The position numbers were made by a program, and so were the translations under genes. The notes beneath the pieces were generated by a model. That model searched no databases. It was not told the DNA's origin and saw only the letters and a program-made list of their open reading frames with translations. From Faeciplasma gallinarum (GTDB lineage Bacteria > Bacillota > Clostridia > Oscillospirales > Ruminococcaceae), in the NCBI GenBank assembly GCA_018711085.1, contig DVIR01000059.1, forward strand, positions 1 through 16,727: a DNA stretch of 16,727 nt, in the 5' to 3' direction. Of this stretch, positions 14,586 to 16,727 are shown piece after piece (within the stretch, counting starts at the first letter, position 1; each line of letters begins with the position of its first letter).

Positions 14586-16145
14586 TTACTCAGCTTTTTT
14601 GTTCTTCTTTTTCTTGCTTGACACAACTATTGTTATGATAGCTGCAACCACAATTGCCGCTACAGCAGCTATCGCCAATATGACAGCGGTGTTGGGCTTA
14701 GAGTCCGACGAGGACGAATCGGTCATGGACACGGGCTCTTCCTGGTCTGCCGCTCCGCTGCCCTCAAACTGCCACCACTGAAGGTTCATAGCGTCTCTGG
14801 GCGACGAGCTTGTGAACACGATATAAAGGTCGTGCACGCCGTCAGCACCGCTGACCTCCGTAGACAGGGTTGTATACTCAGCCTCTGTTCCCTCGGCTGC
14901 CGCAGGCACCTCAAGCGTTCCGACAAGCTTTCCGTCCACGCTGTCGAGTCTCAGCTCGATGCTGCCTCCGATCTCAGGCTTAACGCTTGCGGTAAATGTA
15001 TCTGCGCCTGAGCCGAAGTTCACGGCCGCCATTTTGATATAGTTTCCGTCGTTAATCTTTGTAAATTCATAGGTTCCGTCGTCGCTAACCACCTTGTCGA
15101 TTCCTTCTATGTAGCAATAAGTGTTTGCGCCAACCTGATTAAACGGATTGAAGGTGGATATTGCCTTTACGCCGTCGGGCTTAGCAATAGTGTCGATTGT
15201 TCCGTCGTCGTTATACTCAAACTCGGCAACGCAGACGGATCTGTTGAAGAGTCCTCCGCCCTGGAGCTGTGCAGTGTGATAGAACAGGTATGAATGACCC
15301 TTAAAATCGACTATACCGGGGTGGTTTGTATACGTTCCGCCTTCCTCTGTCATTATAACGCCCTGATACTCCCAAGGACCTGTCGGAGACGAAGATGTGG
15401 AGTATGCTATATGCTCACTTCCCGCTCCCTCTGCGAACGCGGCATAGACCATGTAATAAATATCTCCGCGCTTGTAGAACCAAGGGCCTTCGGCATAGGT
15501 TGTTCCGGTGGCGTGTCCGCCCTTTCCGAACGACTCTTGCGTCATGGGAACCTTTACAATGCCGACTTCTTTATCATATGATACCATATCCTCGTTGAGG
15601 AGCACGTATCTAAGCTCAGGATTACCGAAGTACAGATACGCCTGTCCGTCATCATCAATAAACACGGTGGGGTCTATGTCGTTCCAGTCGCCCTCATCTA
15701 TAAGCGGCTCGCCGATATCGACAAAGGGACCCGTGGGGCTGTCAGACACGCCGACAGCTATTGCCATACCGCCGTTCTTCTTGTGAACGGGGCAGTAAAG
15801 ATAGTACTTGCCGTTTCTCTCGACAGCCTGCGGCGCCCATGCTCTGTCCTCTGCCCACTCTATATCCTCCAAAGAGAATACAACGCCGTGGTCCGTCCAG
15901 TTTACCATATCGGTGGTTGAATAGCAGCACCATTCAAACATGGTGTAGAATCCGTCGATCAGCTCATCCTCATCGTGAGATGTGTACACATACAAAGTGT
16001 CTCCGACAACCATAGGAGCGGGGTCGGCGGTATATTTATCCTGAACTATAGGATTAGTACCGTAAAACTCCGCCGCAGCCATCGGCTGAGCGAGAAGAAG
16101 CGACGCTGAGATCGCCGAAATAGCCTTTTTCACAGTGTTCTTCAT
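14586..16145 (-). CDS. Secreted, membrane-anchored GH43 glycoside hydrolase with CBM6
   Basis: Extracellular enzyme of 519 residues. A signal peptide (about 1-25, ending AQPMAAA) precedes a five-bladed-propeller GH43 domain (about 28-325). The GH43 triad is visible: base Asp41 in YTADPAPMV, modulator Asp158 in NDIDPTVFID and acid Glu219 in YAEGPWFYK. A CBM6-like module follows (about 333-461, VNFGSGADTFTASV, GGSIELRLDS, VHDLYIVF, NLQWWQFE), then an acidic Ser-rich linker, one membrane helix (486-508) and a KKKKNKK tail. GH43 enzymes cleave arabinofuranosyl or xylosyl links of xylans and arabinans; the exact substrate cannot be assigned. The anchor is a plain C-terminal helix without an LPxTG sortase motif. 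AAGGAG (16153-16158) lies 7 bases before the ATG. The gene has its own promoter and terminator and no sugar transporter beside it. Confidence 0.93.
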   Translation of the reverse strand: MKNTVKKAISAISASLLLAQPMAAAEFYGTNPIVQDKYTADPAPMVVGDTLYVYTSHDEDELIDGFYTMFEWCCYSTTDMVNWTDHGVVFSLEDIEWAEDRAWAPQAVERNGKYYLYCPVHKKNGGMAIAVGVSDSPTGPFVDIGEPLIDEGDWNDIDPTVFIDDDGQAYLYFGNPELRYVLLNEDMVSYDKEVGIVKVPMTQESFGKGGHATGTTYAEGPWFYKRGDIYYMVYAAFAEGAGSEHIAYSTSSSPTGPWEYQGVIMTEEGGTYTNHPGIVDFKGHSYLFYHTAQLQGGGLFNRSVCVAEFEYNDDGTIDTIAKPDGVKAISTFNPFNQVGANTYCYIEGIDKVVSDDGTYEFTKINDGNYIKMAAVNFGSGADTFTASVKPEIGGSIELRLDSVDGKLVGTLEVPAAAEGTEAEYTTLSTEVSGADGVHDLYIVFTSSSPRDAMNLQWWQFEGSGAADQEEPVSMTDSSSSDSKPNTAVILAIAAVAAIVVAAIITIVVSSKKKKNKKAE

Positions 16146-16330
16146 ATAATTACTCCTTGTCCGTCAATAAATTAAGGGCTTGCCTTATGACATTTTGCTC
16201 TTCACATGCTTTAAGAGCGCTGTCGGGTTTATGCTTTGAGAATACAGGCGCGCAATGTTCCAAGCCGTACCGATGTACAGAAAAATTTTCGGCTGTCAAA
16301 TCCCGTTTGCTTTTGCCCGACAGATATAAC
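16146..16330 (-). promoter_or_regulatory. Long, possibly structured leader of the GH43 mRNA
   Basis: About 185 nt separate the predicted start from the ATG. CTGTCGGG (16316-16323) is perfectly complementary to CCCGACAG (16220-16227). Inside are AGCCG/CGGCT (16290-16294 with 16263-16267) and GTAC-ATCG-GTAC. Just after comes GCTCTT/AAGAGC (16213-16218 with 16197-16202). No poly-T expression platform and no known riboswitch class was recognised. An 8-bp match in a region this size can occur by chance. Confidence 0.35.
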
Positions 16331-16336
16331 GTTTTT

Positions 16337-16366
16337 ATTATATCATTTTTGTTGATTGATTAACAA
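16337..16366 (-). promoter_or_regulatory. Sigma-A promoter of the GH43 gene
   Basis: On the minus strand TTGTTA (16361-16366) and a perfect TATAAT (16337-16342) are separated by 18 bases, with an extended TGA before the -10 box. The -35 box lies inside the inverted repeat at 16352-16370. Confidence 0.75.
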
Positions 16367-16370
16367 TCAA
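16352..16370. promoter_or_regulatory. Candidate operator overlapping the GH43 -35 box
   Basis: A perfect inverted repeat TTGATTG-ATTAA-CAATCAA (7-bp arms, 5-base centre) covers the -35 element. That size and place suit a dimeric repressor that blocks polymerase. The regulator is unknown and no candidate gene is adjacent. Confidence 0.5.
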
Positions 16371-16553
16371 AATTATACACAAATAAGAATGTTGTTTTTT
16401 GTGTAATATATTGACCCTGCGGCTTTTTAGGGGTGGCATGCGTGCGTGTTCTTTTATTTCGACGACAAAAATGCGGTAAAGTTTCACGGTGCTGCATGGT
16501 TGGGATGAACAAATACGCCCGCGAGCACGCAAAAGTAAATTTTCATTTGTGTC
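16371..16553. other. Gene-free stretch between the GH43 and tRNA-Val promoters
   Basis: About 180 bases between two divergent promoters. I found no supported frame and no clear RNA fold. It holds one GCATGC (16436-16441) next to a short GTGCGTG repeat. Confidence 0.5.
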
Positions 16554-16582
16554 TTGACAAGTGGGCGTTTGTTTAGTATAAT
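16554..16582 (+). promoter_or_regulatory. Consensus sigma-A promoter of tRNA-Val
   Basis: TTGACA (16554-16559), 17-base spacer, TATAAT (16577-16582): a perfect consensus. The tRNA begins 11 bases after the -10 box. Confidence 0.95.
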
Positions 16583-16593
16583 AGATTTGTTAT

Positions 16594-16669
16594 GAAGGTA
16601 TAGCTCAGCTGGTAGAGCACCTGCTTGACGTGCAGGGGGTCATAGGTTCGAGTCCTATTATCTTCACCA
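16594..16669 (+). tRNA. tRNA-Val (anticodon GAC)
   Basis: 76 nt with encoded CCA. The acceptor stem GAAGGTA/TATCTTC has one G-T pair and discriminator A. D-stem GCTC/GAGC, anticodon stem CCTGC/GCAGG with loop TTGACGT (anticodon GAC reads GUC/GUU), variable loop GGGTC, and T-arm ATAGG-TTCGAGT-CCTAT are all intact. Confidence 0.97.
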
Positions 16670-16674
16670 GCAGG

Positions 16675-16712
16675 CCCTGACCACTACATATAGTGGTCAG
16701 GGTTGTTTTTTA
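16675..16712 (+). terminator. Rho-independent terminator of tRNA-Val
   Basis: A perfect 12-bp stem CCCTGACCACTA/TAGTGGTCAGGG with loop CATA is followed by TTGTTTTTT. It starts 6 bases after the CCA, so the tRNA is transcribed alone. Confidence 0.95.
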
Positions 16713-16727
16713 GTCAATATTTGCGCA

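Noticed and set aside
14149..14621. Overlapping open frames between the DUF4956 and GH43 genes
   Set aside because: No ribosome binding site; they read through two terminators and the products resemble no protein.
16157..16532. Short open frames on both strands upstream of the GH43 gene
   Set aside because: They overlap the GH43 promoter and leader, have no ribosome binding sites and no protein-like pattern.
1..16727. CRISPR arrays, insertion sequences, prophage or attachment sites
   Set aside because: I saw no regularly spaced repeats, transposase, integrase or phage genes; the short direct and inverted repeats are explained above.

Overview
The window looks like chromosomal DNA of an endospore-forming Firmicute of the class Clostridia, possibly an uncultured gut relative of the Oscillospirales/Ruminococcaceae. 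This is inferred from a SpoIVB sporulation protease, strong AGGAGG ribosome binding sites, consensus sigma-A promoters, a tiny 2[4Fe-4S] clostridial ferredoxin, a RodA elongasome protein, and a secreted GH43 xylan/arabinan enzyme. No phage, transposase, CRISPR or rRNA sequence was seen.

Layout, left to right. (1) The 3' end of a type I ABC exporter (1-1325, +) ends at a clear terminator. (2) spoIVB (1565-2782, +) follows. (3) A convergent four-gene minus-strand cassette (8547 down to 2928) encodes two paralogous lipoproteins sharing a C-x4-C-x-H-x4-C motif, an ABC ATPase, and an internally duplicated ABC-2-type permease. It has a good promoter whose start site falls at a long AT dinucleotide repeat, and it ends at a probable bidirectional terminator. 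(4) A minus-strand rodA-galK-trmB operon (11935 down to 8833) has a recognisable promoter, tight or overlapping junctions and a strong terminator. (5) A divergent 56-residue ferredoxin gene (12146-12316, +) is too short for a 60-residue cutoff. (6) A plus-strand pair encodes a VTC/CYTH-fold polyphosphate-polymerase-like protein and a DUF4956 membrane protein (12665-14168). (7) A minus-strand secreted, membrane-anchored GH43-CBM6 enzyme (16145 down to 14586) has a promoter overlapped by a perfect inverted repeat and a leader of about 185 nt. (8) A tRNA-Val(GAC) gene has a perfect sigma-A promoter and a strong terminator (16554-16712, +).

The most system-like region without a recognised function is the lipoprotein-lipoprotein-ATPase-permease cassette: surface Cys/His-motif proteins coupled to a one-chain, two-repeat ABC permease. 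The VTC-DUF4956 pair is a second poorly understood module. The GCATGC palindrome is concentrated in intergenic DNA across the window, which the genes do not explain.
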